64,000 bases of DNA from contig JAKQDQ010000058.1 of NCBI GenBank assembly GCA_029573725.1, forward strand, positions 32,284 to 96,283, read 5' to 3'. The notes below the pieces were generated by a model, which saw only the letters and a program-made list of their open reading frames with translations, made no database searches and was not told where the DNA came from. The position numbers and the translations under genes are program-made. This DNA is from Verrucomicrobiota bacterium. Its GTDB lineage: Bacteria; Verrucomicrobiota; Verrucomicrobiia; Limisphaerales; JADLHS01. Numbering within the stretch: the first letter of the stretch is position 1; the number at the start of each line of letters is the position of its first letter. Positions 10,062 to 19,129 of the stretch are shown piece after piece.

Positions 10062-10252
10062 CCCCCGGGCCGGCCGGAGAGGAGTTTCTGCGGTTCGCGC
10101 GCTCCAGGCTGCGGAGACAAGAATCTTTTTGAAATCCGCCCCAATCCCCGCCATGATGTTCAGCCGCGTGGAGCGGTCCGAAACCCAAACGGAAGTTGGC
10201 GGCGCCGGCTTCCGCGCCCCGGGGCCGGCGCCGGCTTGAGCTCCCACCAAAC

Positions 10253-12073
10253 ATGAAACGCACGCATCATTGCAATGAATTACGTCCGACGCAGATCGGG
10301 CAGACGGTGACTTTGGATGGCTGGGTTCATTCCCGCCGCGATCTGGGAGGGCTCCTCTTCATTGACGTTCGCGACCGGGAGGGACGCACGCAAACCGTAT
10401 TCGACCCTTCGACGTTGTCCGCCGAAGTTTTCGCGCAGGCGGCGGCACTACGCAGCGAGTGCGTGATCCGGGTGACGGGCACCGTGCGGCAGCGCCCCGC
10501 CGGCACCAACAATCCCAGGATTGCCACCGGCGAAATCGAGGTGGCGGTTCAGGCGCTGGAAGTGTTGAACCTGGCCGCGGTGCTCCCGTTCCAGATTGAC
10601 GACCCGGAGGCGGCCGCCAGGGTCGCGGAGGACACGCGCCTGCAATACCGGTATCTGGATCTGCGGCGCCCGGAGATGGCGCAGCACCTGCGCTTGCGTT
10701 CGAAGGTGGCCGGCGCGACGCGCCACTTCCTGGATGAGCAGGGTTTTCTGGAGGTCGAGACGCCGCTGTTGTTCAAATCCACCCCCGAAGGCGCGCGCGA
10801 GTTTCTGGTGCCGAACCGCCGCGAGCCCGGCACGTTCTACGCCCTGCCGCAGTCCCCGCAGCAGTTCAAACAGATCCTGATGGTGGCCGGCGTCGAGCGT
10901 TATTACCAACTGGCCCGGTGTTTCCGCGACGAAGATCAGCGCGCCGACCGCCAGCTCGAGTTCACGCAGATTGACCTCGAGATGAGTTTCATTGAGCGCG
11001 AGGACATTTATGCGCTCGTCGAGGGATTGTTGCAGCGGGTTTGGAAATCCGCCCTGGATATGGAGGTGCCGACGCCGTTCAAGCGCATTTCCTTCGAGGA
11101 AGCGTTGAACCGTTATGGCAGCGACAAACCGGACACCCGGTTCGGGCTGGAGCTGGCGGACTTCACCGAGACCTTCCGGGGCAGCGCGTTCAAAGTGTTT
11201 TCTGCGGCGATCACCAACGGCGGCGTGGTGAAGGCGCTGAATGCCAAAGGCCTGGCCGGGGCGACGCAGGGGCAGATTGAAACCATGACCGAATATGCCA
11301 AAAGCCTGGGCGCCAAGGGATTGGCCTTCATCAAGGTGGAAAACGGGGAATGGAAGTCGCCCATTGTCAAATTTTTCAACGCGACCGAGAAAGCGGCGTT
11401 GACCGCACAACTCGGCATTCAGGAAGGCGACCTGATTCTGTTTGCGGCCGATCAATGGCTGAATGCCTGTGAGATTCTTGGGAAAATCCGGCTTTACTGT
11501 GCCGAGATTTTGAAGGCGCAGGGCAAACTGACCATTGACCCGAAGCGGTTTGATTTTTTGTGGGTGGTGGAGTTTCCACTGCTCGGTTTTGATCGGGAAC
11601 AAAACCGCTGGTATTCCAGCCATCACCCGTTCACCGCACCGGTGGCGGAGGACGTACCCCTGCTGCACACTGACCCGAAAAAAGTGCGTGGACAGCATTA
11701 TGACATCGTGGTCAACGGCATCGAACTGGGGGGCGGATCCATCCGGATTCATCAGCCGAAGGTGCAAAAAACGATCTTCGAGGACTTGTTGCAGATCCCC
11801 CCGGATGAAACCCAGCTGCGGTTCGGTTACCTGCTGGAAGCCTTCCAGTACGGGGCGCCACCCCATGGTGGCATTGCGTTGGGATTCGACCGGTTGTGCG
11901 CCATCCTCTGTGGCACCAGCAGCATCCGCGATGTGATTGCCTTTCCCAAAACCGCCAAAGGGGTGTGTTTGACGACCCAGTCGCCTGGCCCGGTCTCCGC
12001 ACGGCAACTACGGGAGCTTCACCTGGAAGTGAAGGGCAAAAAACCCGCGGCGGCCGCGCTTCCCGCGACCTGA
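10253..12073 (+). CDS. aspS: aspartyl-tRNA synthetase
   Basis: Class II aminoacyl-tRNA synthetase of bacterial type, 606 residues. It has an N-terminal OB-fold anticodon-binding domain (about 1-105), a class II core with the loop STPEGAREFLVPNR, motif 2 CFRDEDQRADRQLEFTQID near 222-240, a GAD insertion (about 295-420), and motif 3 HGGIALGFDRL near 537. The ATG at 10253 begins the family N-terminus MKRTHHCNELRP; the open frame extends upstream to 10196. The sequence alone does not say whether it is discriminating or also charges tRNA-Asn. It is probably monocistronic, as the neighbours are unrelated. Confidence 0.95.
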   Translation: MKRTHHCNELRPTQIGQTVTLDGWVHSRRDLGGLLFIDVRDREGRTQTVFDPSTLSAEVFAQAAALRSECVIRVTGTVRQRPAGTNNPRIATGEIEVAVQALEVLNLAAVLPFQIDDPEAAARVAEDTRLQYRYLDLRRPEMAQHLRLRSKVAGATRHFLDEQGFLEVETPLLFKSTPEGAREFLVPNRREPGTFYALPQSPQQFKQILMVAGVERYYQLARCFRDEDQRADRQLEFTQIDLEMSFIEREDIYALVEGLLQRVWKSALDMEVPTPFKRISFEEALNRYGSDKPDTRFGLELADFTETFRGSAFKVFSAAITNGGVVKALNAKGLAGATQGQIETMTEYAKSLGAKGLAFIKVENGEWKSPIVKFFNATEKAALTAQLGIQEGDLILFAADQWLNACEILGKIRLYCAEILKAQGKLTIDPKRFDFLWVVEFPLLGFDREQNRWYSSHHPFTAPVAEDVPLLHTDPKKVRGQHYDIVVNGIELGGGSIRIHQPKVQKTIFEDLLQIPPDETQLRFGYLLEAFQYGAPPHGGIALGFDRLCAILCGTSSIRDVIAFPKTAKGVCLTTQSPGPVSARQLRELHLEVKGKKPAAAALPAT

Positions 12074-12441
12074 CGCTTCGTTGTCTGTCCAGGCCTGGTC
12101 GGCGCGCTGACGATCGGACACTGGACGGCTGCCATCCGCACCGATACGGACACCCGGTGCGCCGGGGGCGACGCTTGAATTTTACGGCGATGCACCTATA
12201 TTGCCCGGCCGTTTACAGTGCCAATGTCATGTCACCAGTTGCATCAATCCAGGTCGGTCGTGCTGGCTGATCCGGCAGTGGTTTGGCCCGGGGCCGGCCT
12301 CCACGAGACAACCCCGGCCACATCCCGCAGTGGGGGGGGCAGGGGCCGCAACTGTGCGGGCAGCGGACATGATTTGTGGGCCCGAAGTGGAAAGAGAACG
12401 CGGCCCCCGGGGGCAAGGCCGAGCAGGGCCGGTGCATCAGA
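12074..12441 (+). other. 368-bp intergenic region
   Basis: No convincing gene is present on either strand. It contains a good promoter-like pair at 12175-12202 (entered separately) and a G8 tract at 12332-12339 in the long presumed leader of the next gene. Open frames crossing it have the composition of noise. Confidence 0.6.
12175..12202 (+). promoter_or_regulatory. candidate sigma70-type promoter
   Basis: TTGAAT at 12175-12180 and TATATT at 12197-12202 are separated by 16 bp in otherwise GC-rich DNA. This would drive the secreted repeat protein gene at 12442 with a leader of roughly 230 bases. Confidence 0.4.
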
Positions 12442-15210
12442 ATGAATTTGGGGATTTTCATCCGCCGCCTTTTCCGCAGCCGGTGGCTGCTGGGGACGGC
12501 CTTCCTCGCGCTGCAAACCGGCGCTGTGCTGCAGGCCGAAATCATTTCCGGCTTGTGGACCAATCGTTACCAAGCCGTAGGAACTAACGGCAACGGCGCG
12601 GCGCGTGCGGTGGCGTTGGATGGTGAAGGGAACGTCCTGGTCACCGGGTTTGCCGCCAACGGCACCCAGAACGACTATTACACCGCCAAATATGCCGGTG
12701 GCAGTGGCGCGTTGCTTTGGTCCACACAGTACGACGGAGCCGCCCAGGGTCACGATCAGGCCCGGGCACTGGCCGTGGACGGCAATGGCGATGTCATCGT
12801 GACCGGCACTTCCACCAACGCCAATGCCCATATTGACTATTATACCGTCAAGTACTCCGGTCTCGACGGCGCCAGCCTGTGGGAGGTGAGGCACAACAGC
12901 TCGGCCGATGGCGACGATCAACCCGAAGCCGTGACGGTGGATCACAGCGGGAATGTCGTGGTGACGGGTTATTCCTATGAGAATTTTGGCGCGGAGTATT
13001 ACACGGCAAAATACGCCGGAACGAATGGAACGCTGTTGTGGCAAAAAGCCTATGGTTGGCCAACCAATGAGAATCAGGGCATCCGCGTCAGTTTTGCGGA
13101 GGCCGTGGCCGTCGATGACCAGGACAACGTCGTGGTCACGGGTTACTCCAAGGGACCCAATGGCAGTTATGATTACTACACTGCCAAGTATGCAGCAGCG
13201 GATGGGGAGGTGTTGTGGGAACGCCGGTATAACGGTCCGGCGAACAACGTGGATCACGCAGTGGCGGTGGCGGTGGATCCAAACGGGGATGTGGTGGTAA
13301 CCGGGTTTTCCCACAATGCCGACAATAACTACGATTACTACACGGTAAAATACGCGGGCACCAACGGCACCCCGCTCTGGGACGCCCGCTACAACGGGCC
13401 GGCCAATCGTGACGATCGCGCCACCGCAATGGCCGTGGATGATGAGGGAAATGTGATCGTCACCGGATTTTCCATCAACGCTAGTACGAATGCCGATTTC
13501 TGCACGTTGAAATACGCCGGTCCCGACGGCGCGCTCCTGTGGTCGGTGCGATATGACGGGCCGGCCGGTCGCGAAGATCAGGCCAAAGCGGTGGCGGTGG
13601 ATGCCCAAGGAAATGTCGTGGTCGCTGGTAGCTCTTCAGCGGACAATGGTCACTCCGATTTCTGGCTCGCGAAATATGCGTCTGCCGATGGTGCGCTGCT
13701 TTGGGAAATCCGCTACGACGGCCCGGCCAACGGAACGGATGCCCCGCAAACCAAATCCAGCTTGGTCTTGGGAGCGGACGGCAAAGTAGTGGTCGTGGGG
13801 GCCTCTGAACGGCTCACCGCAGAGGGGCTGGTGTCCGATTTTACCACCCTGGCTTACATCACCAGCCCGCCGTTCAATTGGCCTCCACAAATCAGCGGAA
13901 TTCCCACTCAATGGACGTTGACGGGAGTTTCCACCGAACCCATTCCGTTTACTGTCGGAGACGCCGAATCCGCAGCGGAAGATTTGATTGTGACCGCTTA
14001 TTCGGACGATCCCATGTTGATTCCCGAAACCGGTCTGCTCCTCGAAGGAGCCGGGACGAACCGGACGATTACGGTCACTCCGGCAGCCGGCCGGATTGGC
14101 GACGCGTTTATCCACTTGGTGGTTGCCGATGAACAAGGCGCTACCAACATCAGCTCGTTCAATATGTCAGTGGTTGCGCCACCGCAGATCACCGCGGAAC
14201 CGGGTTCGGTCATGAGCCTGGCGGGGAGCGGCGCGCAAATCCGCGTGGAAGCGACGGGCACGGCGCCACTGATCTACCAATGGTGGCACGACGGGGCGGC
14301 AGTGGAGGCGGGCACCAACGCCGATCTGGTGCTGGCGGTGGTGGGGTTGGGCGATGCGGGAGACTATCAAGTTGTGATCACGAACGACTGGGGCAGTGTG
14401 ACCAGCGCGGTGGCGAGTCTGACCGTCGTGTCCCCTCCGGTGATTGTGAGCGACCCGACCAACCAAACCGTGCTGGCGGGGAGCGGCGCGCAAATCCGCG
14501 TGGAAGCGACGGGCACGGCGCCACTGATCTACCAATGGTGGCACGACGGGGCGGCAGTGGAGGCGGGCACCAACGCCGATCTGATGCTGGCGGTGGTGGG
14601 GTTGGGCGATGCGGGAGACTATCAAGTTGTGATCACGAACGACTGGGGCAGTGTGACCAGCGCGGTGGCGACGCTTGCCATCAATTTGCCGCCGGTGGCC
14701 AATGACGACGTGATCCAAGTGGAATTGGGGCAGACGTTGAATCTTGTGGCGGCTGAACTCCTGGCAAACGACAGTGATCCGGATCTGGATGTTTTGGATC
14801 TGGTGGCGGTGCAGTCACCCAGTTTGGCCGGAGCATCGGTGATCTTGACCAATGACATGGTCATCTACGTTGCTCCCGTCGTCGGCACGAACGACAATTT
14901 TTCGTACACGGTGGCTGATCTGTGGGGAGCCACAGCCGTGGGCACGGTGCAGGTGACTCTCGTGGGTTGGGAGCGGCCAGACTTCCTGCGGCTGATTCCG
15001 GTGGGAGGTGGGGACGGACAAGTACGGCTGCGCTTTGTGGGCGCGGCCGGTGTTCGTTACGCTTTGGAGCAAGCGCACGAGTTATCACCCCCAATCATCT
15101 GGACACCATTGGAAACCAACACGACCTCGCCCGAGGGAGAAATTTGGTTTACCAACGTCTTGTCCGCGGCGCCGACCAACGATTATTATCGAGTCCGGCA
15201 TGCGCCTTGA
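12442..15210 (+). CDS. secreted beta-propeller/Ig-like repeat protein
   Basis: A 922-residue exported protein. A signal peptide spans about residues 1-33 (basic MNLGIFIRRLFRSR start, hydrophobic core, cleavage near QAE). Residues 40-470 hold about eight SBBP-like repeats of 50-55 residues with the pattern AVD..GNVVVTG....DYYT.KYA...G.LLW..RY, expected to form a beta-propeller. Two Ig-like domains follow (about 575-745), encoded by nearly identical tandem DNA. Next is a cadherin-like domain starting PPVANDD, then a short C-terminal domain ending YYRVRHAP that is also seen in other secreted proteins of this window. No catalytic motif is seen. A structural or adhesive surface role is the likely function. 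Confidence 0.85.
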   Translation: MNLGIFIRRLFRSRWLLGTAFLALQTGAVLQAEIISGLWTNRYQAVGTNGNGAARAVALDGEGNVLVTGFAANGTQNDYYTAKYAGGSGALLWSTQYDGAAQGHDQARALAVDGNGDVIVTGTSTNANAHIDYYTVKYSGLDGASLWEVRHNSSADGDDQPEAVTVDHSGNVVVTGYSYENFGAEYYTAKYAGTNGTLLWQKAYGWPTNENQGIRVSFAEAVAVDDQDNVVVTGYSKGPNGSYDYYTAKYAAADGEVLWERRYNGPANNVDHAVAVAVDPNGDVVVTGFSHNADNNYDYYTVKYAGTNGTPLWDARYNGPANRDDRATAMAVDDEGNVIVTGFSINASTNADFCTLKYAGPDGALLWSVRYDGPAGREDQAKAVAVDAQGNVVVAGSSSADNGHSDFWLAKYASADGALLWEIRYDGPANGTDAPQTKSSLVLGADGKVVVVGASERLTAEGLVSDFTTLAYITSPPFNWPPQISGIPTQWTLTGVSTEPIPFTVGDAESAAEDLIVTAYSDDPMLIPETGLLLEGAGTNRTITVTPAAGRIGDAFIHLVVADEQGATNISSFNMSVVAPPQITAEPGSVMSLAGSGAQIRVEATGTAPLIYQWWHDGAAVEAGTNADLVLAVVGLGDAGDYQVVITNDWGSVTSAVASLTVVSPPVIVSDPTNQTVLAGSGAQIRVEATGTAPLIYQWWHDGAAVEAGTNADLMLAVVGLGDAGDYQVVITNDWGSVTSAVATLAINLPPVANDDVIQVELGQTLNLVAAELLANDSDPDLDVLDLVAVQSPSLAGASVILTNDMVIYVAPVVGTNDNFSYTVADLWGATAVGTVQVTLVGWERPDFLRLIPVGGGDGQVRLRFVGAAGVRYALEQAHELSPPIIWTPLETNTTSPEGEIWFTNVLSAAPTNDYYRVRHAP
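14218..14671 (+). repeat. tandem 199-bp near-perfect duplication encoding Ig-like domains
   Basis: Copy 1 is 14218-14416 and copy 2 is 14473-14671, offset by 255 bp and in frame. I count one mismatch (GTG versus ATG, giving Val or Met). The 56 bp between the copies carries the diverged ends of each Ig-like unit. Confidence 0.95.
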
Positions 15211-15266
15211 GGCGGGGTTTCAATGGCAATAATTGCCGGCTTGAGGCCAGGTTATGTCCGCCCGGA

Positions 15267-16169
15267 ATGAAGCGCCGAATGACCTCAATATTAGTGGCCA
15301 TCTTTTGCGGATACGCCTTGTTGATCCTAGGTGGTTGTACCTGGCAACGGAAATTGCTTTACCACCCGGCCCGTTTTTCTCCGGCAGACGCCGACACTTT
15401 GGCCCGGGAACGCGGTTTTCTTCCCTGGACCAATTCCAAGGGAGAAAGCATGGGCTGGAAATTGAGCCGCCCCGGTCAAGCCGCGCAAAGCGTGCTCATC
15501 CTGCACGGGAATGGTGGCGCGGCATTCCAGCGTGATTATTTGGCGCAGCCCATCAGTCAGGCTGCGGGAGCGGAAGTCTTTGTGCTGGAGTACCCCGGTT
15601 ATGGCGCGCGCGCCGGCCGGTCCAGTCTCCACAGCTGGTTGCGCGCGGCCGAAGCGGCCTTGGGCGCCTTGCCGAAAGGACGCCCAACTTATCTCGTCAG
15701 TGAATCACTCGGGACCGGCCCGGCTGCTCATTTGGCGCACCGCTTTCCGGAAGCGGTGGCGGGCGCGGTCATGTTCGTACCGTATGACAGTCTGCCGGCG
15801 CTGGCGCAAGACCGGATGCCTTGGTTGTTGCCTTGTTTCTTCTTGCGCGACCGGTACCGCCCCGCCGCGTGGCTCAAGGATTGTCGCCAACCCATCCAAT
15901 TTGTGATTGCGGAAAATGACCAGATCATCCCGCCCAAATTCGGCCATCGGCTTTATGCGAGCTATCTGGGGTCAAAGCGGCTGGAGATCGTTCCGGGCGC
16001 AGCGCACAATGAGGCTGCGGAACAGTCCGCCGGTTGGTGGCGGGAGGTGTTTCAATTTTTGCAGCAGAAGGAGGCCCGAGATGCTTCCACAAACCGGCTT
16101 GTCCGTGAAAGCGAGGATGTGGACAGGGTGATTTCTACGGATAACCACGAATCTGTGGGACTGGAATGA
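15267..16169 (+). CDS. lipoprotein alpha/beta hydrolase
   Basis: A 300-residue serine hydrolase of the BEM46/YfhR type. The N-terminus has a lipoprotein signal ending LGGC with Cys24 as the lipidated residue, so it is membrane-anchored on the outside. The oxyanion strand reads LILHGNGG. The nucleophile elbow is SESLG rather than the usual GxSxG, with the middle Ser as the presumed nucleophile. The acid is probably Asp in AENDQIIPP and the base His in GAAHNE. The ATG at 15267 is 56 bp after the previous stop; an open frame from 14922 runs into the preceding gene and is not used. The last 40 residues after the hydrolase core are polar and unconserved-looking. The substrate is unknown. Confidence 0.8.
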   Translation: MKRRMTSILVAIFCGYALLILGGCTWQRKLLYHPARFSPADADTLARERGFLPWTNSKGESMGWKLSRPGQAAQSVLILHGNGGAAFQRDYLAQPISQAAGAEVFVLEYPGYGARAGRSSLHSWLRAAEAALGALPKGRPTYLVSESLGTGPAAHLAHRFPEAVAGAVMFVPYDSLPALAQDRMPWLLPCFFLRDRYRPAAWLKDCRQPIQFVIAENDQIIPPKFGHRLYASYLGSKRLEIVPGAAHNEAAEQSAGWWREVFQFLQQKEARDASTNRLVRESEDVDRVISTDNHESVGLE

Positions 16170-16221
16170 GTTGCGCGACGCTCATGCCCTGCAGAAAAAT
16201 GACGATTATTTTAAAAAACAG

Positions 16222-16249
16222 TTGCATAAATTCATTCAACTTTTAGTAT
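16222..16249 (+). promoter_or_regulatory. candidate promoter
   Basis: TTGCAT at 16222-16227 and TAGTAT at 16244-16249, 16 bp apart, lie in an AT-rich stretch (16200-16275) just upstream of the beta-helix protein gene at 16276. Confidence 0.35.
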
Positions 16250-16275
16250 CAGCGTTGTCCCTAAACCAAGTTAAA

Positions 16276-18219
16276 ATGATGAAAACCAAAATCCTTAGTT
16301 GTGTTACACTGTGCAGCACTGTGCTTTTGACCGGAGTTGCCTCGGCGGGCACTTTCACCGTTACCACCACTGCATCCGATGGGGCGGGCAGTTTTTCGCA
16401 GGCCATCCGGGATGCGGATGCGAGTGCGGATGCGGCCGACACCATTGTGTTCAATATCCCGGGCGCCGGACCACACTACATCAATCCGCCGGCCAATGGG
16501 TTCCCGCTGATCATCAAGGATAATTTGACCATTGATGGTTACAGCCAGCCGGGTTCGGCCGTCAATACGGCGCCGATCACGGCAACAAACAATGCGGTAA
16601 TCAAGATCATTTTGGACGCCCGCCCGCCGAACAATCACTTCCGCGACATGGCCTATTGTAATTTCGGGACCTTGACCACTTCCGATCCGGCGATCAACAA
16701 TTCTGCGATGGCCAGCGAACGAGGCGGCTATGGTGAGGAGAGTACCGAACCTTACGTGCCGGGTGAAGTCGCCATTTTGGGGGTTTATCGCGCCCAAAAT
16801 GTCACGATCAAAGGACTGGCCTTGCTCGGTCAGGAATCCGGCGGTGATTATGGGATTGCTGTGGCGATAGATTACGGTCTGGATAATACCGTCAAGAATT
16901 GGTGGGAATACGATCAAGGTTCCTGCCGGGGATTGCATATTTCCGGTTGCTGGATCGGAGTGGATCCGGTCACCCACGAATTCGCCCGGAGCGAAGCAGC
17001 TATTACCGCGTTTCGTCATCGTGACGTGAGCGGTGGTCCGCGGCCAGAATTACCCAACATGGAAAATATGACCATCGGGGTGAAAACCGGGTCAGCCAAT
17101 CCCCGCGCCGAGTTCAATGTGTTATCGGCAATGGAATACACCATTGCGGCTGAAGGCATGCGGTGCAAAGTGGCCGGAAATCAGTATCTCGGGACTCCGG
17201 ATGTTCCCTGTGTGTCCGAAATCGGCCGCTATAATGACACCCAGGTGCCCAGCATTGTTATTGGAACGGATGGCGACGGAGTCAACGATGCCGACGAAGG
17301 GAATTTGTTTGTGGTGGGCGGACCGACGTTCTATGGCACAAGTGACAAGGTGTTTGTTATCGCTGGAAACACGTACGGGCTGGAGCGCGACGGTTCCCGT
17401 CCAAATCTCGGCACCACTTGGGCGGTGGATGAAATGAATCTTAGCGCCAGGAGCAAGTTGCGTTTCGGCTCCGATTTTAATGGCGTGAGCGACGCTCTGG
17501 AGGCCAATACGGTCTACGATTCAATCGGACTGAACGCCAATTGGAACGCGCCAGGCGACAATGCGTGGGTGCTGCTGCGCGGCAATTCCTTCGTGAATTG
17601 CTTCCCAATGATTGATGACAGCATGGCCTACACGACACTTACCAAGTTCATTGACGAGACGTCACCCTATCCGTTTAAACCGGCCATTACCGCCGCCACA
17701 ACCTCCTCATTGTCCGGCACTTGTGGTGTGCCACTACCCAGTATCGCCCAAGTGGTGATTGACGTGTATGAATCGGATCCGGAGGGAGATCTTGCTGGCC
17801 GGCCGCAGGGGAAGAAGTTCCTGGGCAGTTTTGTGGATAACTCCCCGGCGGATTCCGACGCAACTGTGGGCGCATTCACGTTTAATATTGCCAGTCTGGG
17901 AGTCCAAAGCGGAACGGCTCTTACCATTACCGCCAGCTATCTGAAAGATGCGAAGTTGCCCACAGTGACGTCCATTACCCGCAGCGGTTCGACTACCACC
18001 ATCAACTTCACCGACGTCTCGGCACCCCATAGCATCGTCCGGTCCACCACGGCGAACGGCAGCTACACGGAGATCGCACAAGCTGGGGCCAGCCCGGCGG
18101 TTTTCGTGGATAACGCGGCTACCTCGTTCTATCGGGTGGGTGCCCCGAGCAGTGTAGGAGGCGGGCAAACCACGGGATTTGCTGATTCCTTTACGATTTC
18201 CGGGGTCATGAATCAATAA
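16276..18219 (+). CDS. secreted right-handed beta-helix-type protein
   Basis: A 647-residue exported protein. A clear signal peptide (MMKTKILSCVTLCSTVLL, then cleavage near ASA-GTF) leads into the sequence FTVTTTASDGAGSFSQAIRDA. This start, followed by the DTIVFNIPG and LTIDGYSQPG blocks, is characteristic of parallel beta-helix surface proteins. Asn/Gly-rich repeats continue to about residue 520. A C-terminal domain (about 555-630) contains SIVRSTTANGSYTEI and ends in SFYRVGAP, resembling the short terminal domain of other secreted proteins here. ATG is present at both 16276 and 16279. An AT-rich promoter region lies upstream and an intrinsic terminator downstream, so it is likely a single-gene unit. 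No enzyme motif is recognised. Confidence 0.8.
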   Translation: MMKTKILSCVTLCSTVLLTGVASAGTFTVTTTASDGAGSFSQAIRDADASADAADTIVFNIPGAGPHYINPPANGFPLIIKDNLTIDGYSQPGSAVNTAPITATNNAVIKIILDARPPNNHFRDMAYCNFGTLTTSDPAINNSAMASERGGYGEESTEPYVPGEVAILGVYRAQNVTIKGLALLGQESGGDYGIAVAIDYGLDNTVKNWWEYDQGSCRGLHISGCWIGVDPVTHEFARSEAAITAFRHRDVSGGPRPELPNMENMTIGVKTGSANPRAEFNVLSAMEYTIAAEGMRCKVAGNQYLGTPDVPCVSEIGRYNDTQVPSIVIGTDGDGVNDADEGNLFVVGGPTFYGTSDKVFVIAGNTYGLERDGSRPNLGTTWAVDEMNLSARSKLRFGSDFNGVSDALEANTVYDSIGLNANWNAPGDNAWVLLRGNSFVNCFPMIDDSMAYTTLTKFIDETSPYPFKPAITAATTSSLSGTCGVPLPSIAQVVIDVYESDPEGDLAGRPQGKKFLGSFVDNSPADSDATVGAFTFNIASLGVQSGTALTITASYLKDAKLPTVTSITRSGSTTTINFTDVSAPHSIVRSTTANGSYTEIAQAGASPAVFVDNAATSFYRVGAPSSVGGGQTTGFADSFTISGVMNQ

Positions 18220-18245
18220 CCACTGAAATCAGACGGAACTTTCAG

Positions 18246-18273
18246 AAAGCCCGCCGGTCACGGCGGGCTTTTC
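18246..18273 (+). terminator. rho-independent terminator
   Basis: An 11-bp perfect stem (AAAGCCCGCCG / CGGCGGGCTTT) with a GTCA loop, followed by further T residues, lies 27 bp after the stop of the beta-helix gene. The A-rich left arm suggests it may also work in the opposite direction for the convergent operon. Confidence 0.9.
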
Positions 18274-18646
18274 GTTGCCGGAGATCACCGGATAAATTCC
18301 GCTCACCGCCTTGCCTTTGGCCGGGTGTTGGGGTTCACCTGGCCTGGGTGGGTGGGAACATTGGCCGCCTGTTAGATTGGGGACCGGCCGGGCTGGTGCG
18401 CGCGCAGCGCAACATTTTGACAGCATCGGCCGGGAGCGACGACGGCATGCACTTCCGTGTGGCAGTGCTTTGTGGGGGATTCCTTTGCCGGCAGAACGGG
18501 GAAACTGAGGATGTGGCCAAGCAAAGTCGCGCGGTCGCGTGTTTGCCGATCCTTCGAGCCCGGCCGCTGAGATGGTCCGCCACCCAGCACTCCAGCCGGG
18601 GATACTGCGAACCTCCGGAAGTCCGGACTGGTCCAGATGCCCGGAT
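18274..18646. other. intergenic region between convergent genes
   Basis: About 370 bp between the terminator and the 3' end of the minus-strand motility operon. Short open frames on both strands overlap each other and none looks like a protein. I see no RNA gene or repeat in it. Confidence 0.6.
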
Positions 18647-19120
18647 TTAGCGCGCCACCGGAGTGGTGTAGAGGCGGGATTGCACTTCGTTGAAACTGTG
18701 CATGAACATCTGATTGTCCGTGGCGGATTTTTCGATGAGCTGATTGATCAGGAACAGCTCGGAACTGTTGATCACAGCATGCACGCTTTGCTGGAAAGCC
18801 TGCATCGGCGTGAAGGTCTGAAAGGACTCGCCGATCAGGATGATGGTGGAATGACGCCGCTGCGCGACCGGCATGCGCTGCAAGGCCTGCAAAGTCAGAT
18901 TTTCCTCCAAGGTGTTCGCGGCGAACCGCTCTTCGATCACCACCACTTGATACCGGACCTGCGAGAAGCGGACGAGAAAATCACTGTGTGTGGCGGCCGT
19001 GTGGACCTTGTAGCCCAGTTGTTGCAAGGCGCTCTTGACCTCCTCCAGCCATTCGGGAGTGGAGAAGGCGAGCAGCGCCGGCTTGTCGCTGGCACTGATG
19101 AAATCAAACTGGTCGTTCAT
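18647..19120 (-). CDS. degenerate receiver-like protein in pilT operon
   Basis: A 157-residue protein whose first 120 residues follow the alternating beta/alpha order of a response-regulator receiver domain (LLAFSTPEWLEEVKSAL, VVVIEERF, TIILIGESF). The expected acidic pair of strand 1 is replaced by Phe19-Ser20, and the phospho-acceptor Asp of strand 3 by Glu63/Glu64. It is therefore unlikely to be phosphorylated in the usual way. There is no output domain; the C-terminal 35 residues look helical. It is the last gene of a minus-strand operon, 9 bp after the PilT-like ATPase gene, so a role in regulating or docking to the retraction motor is a reasonable inference. The family assignment rests on pattern only. 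Confidence 0.6.
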   Translation of the reverse strand: MNDQFDFISASDKPALLAFSTPEWLEEVKSALQQLGYKVHTAATHSDFLVRFSQVRYQVVVIEERFAANTLEENLTLQALQRMPVAQRRHSTIILIGESFQTFTPMQAFQQSVHAVINSSELFLINQLIEKSATDNQMFMHSFNEVQSRLYTTPVAR

Positions 19121-19129
19121 GACATGATG

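Noticed and set aside
12442..13860. Regular DNA repeats that might be a CRISPR or minisatellite array
   Set aside because: They are degenerate, in-frame protein repeats of about 50-55 codons without conserved DNA units or spacers.
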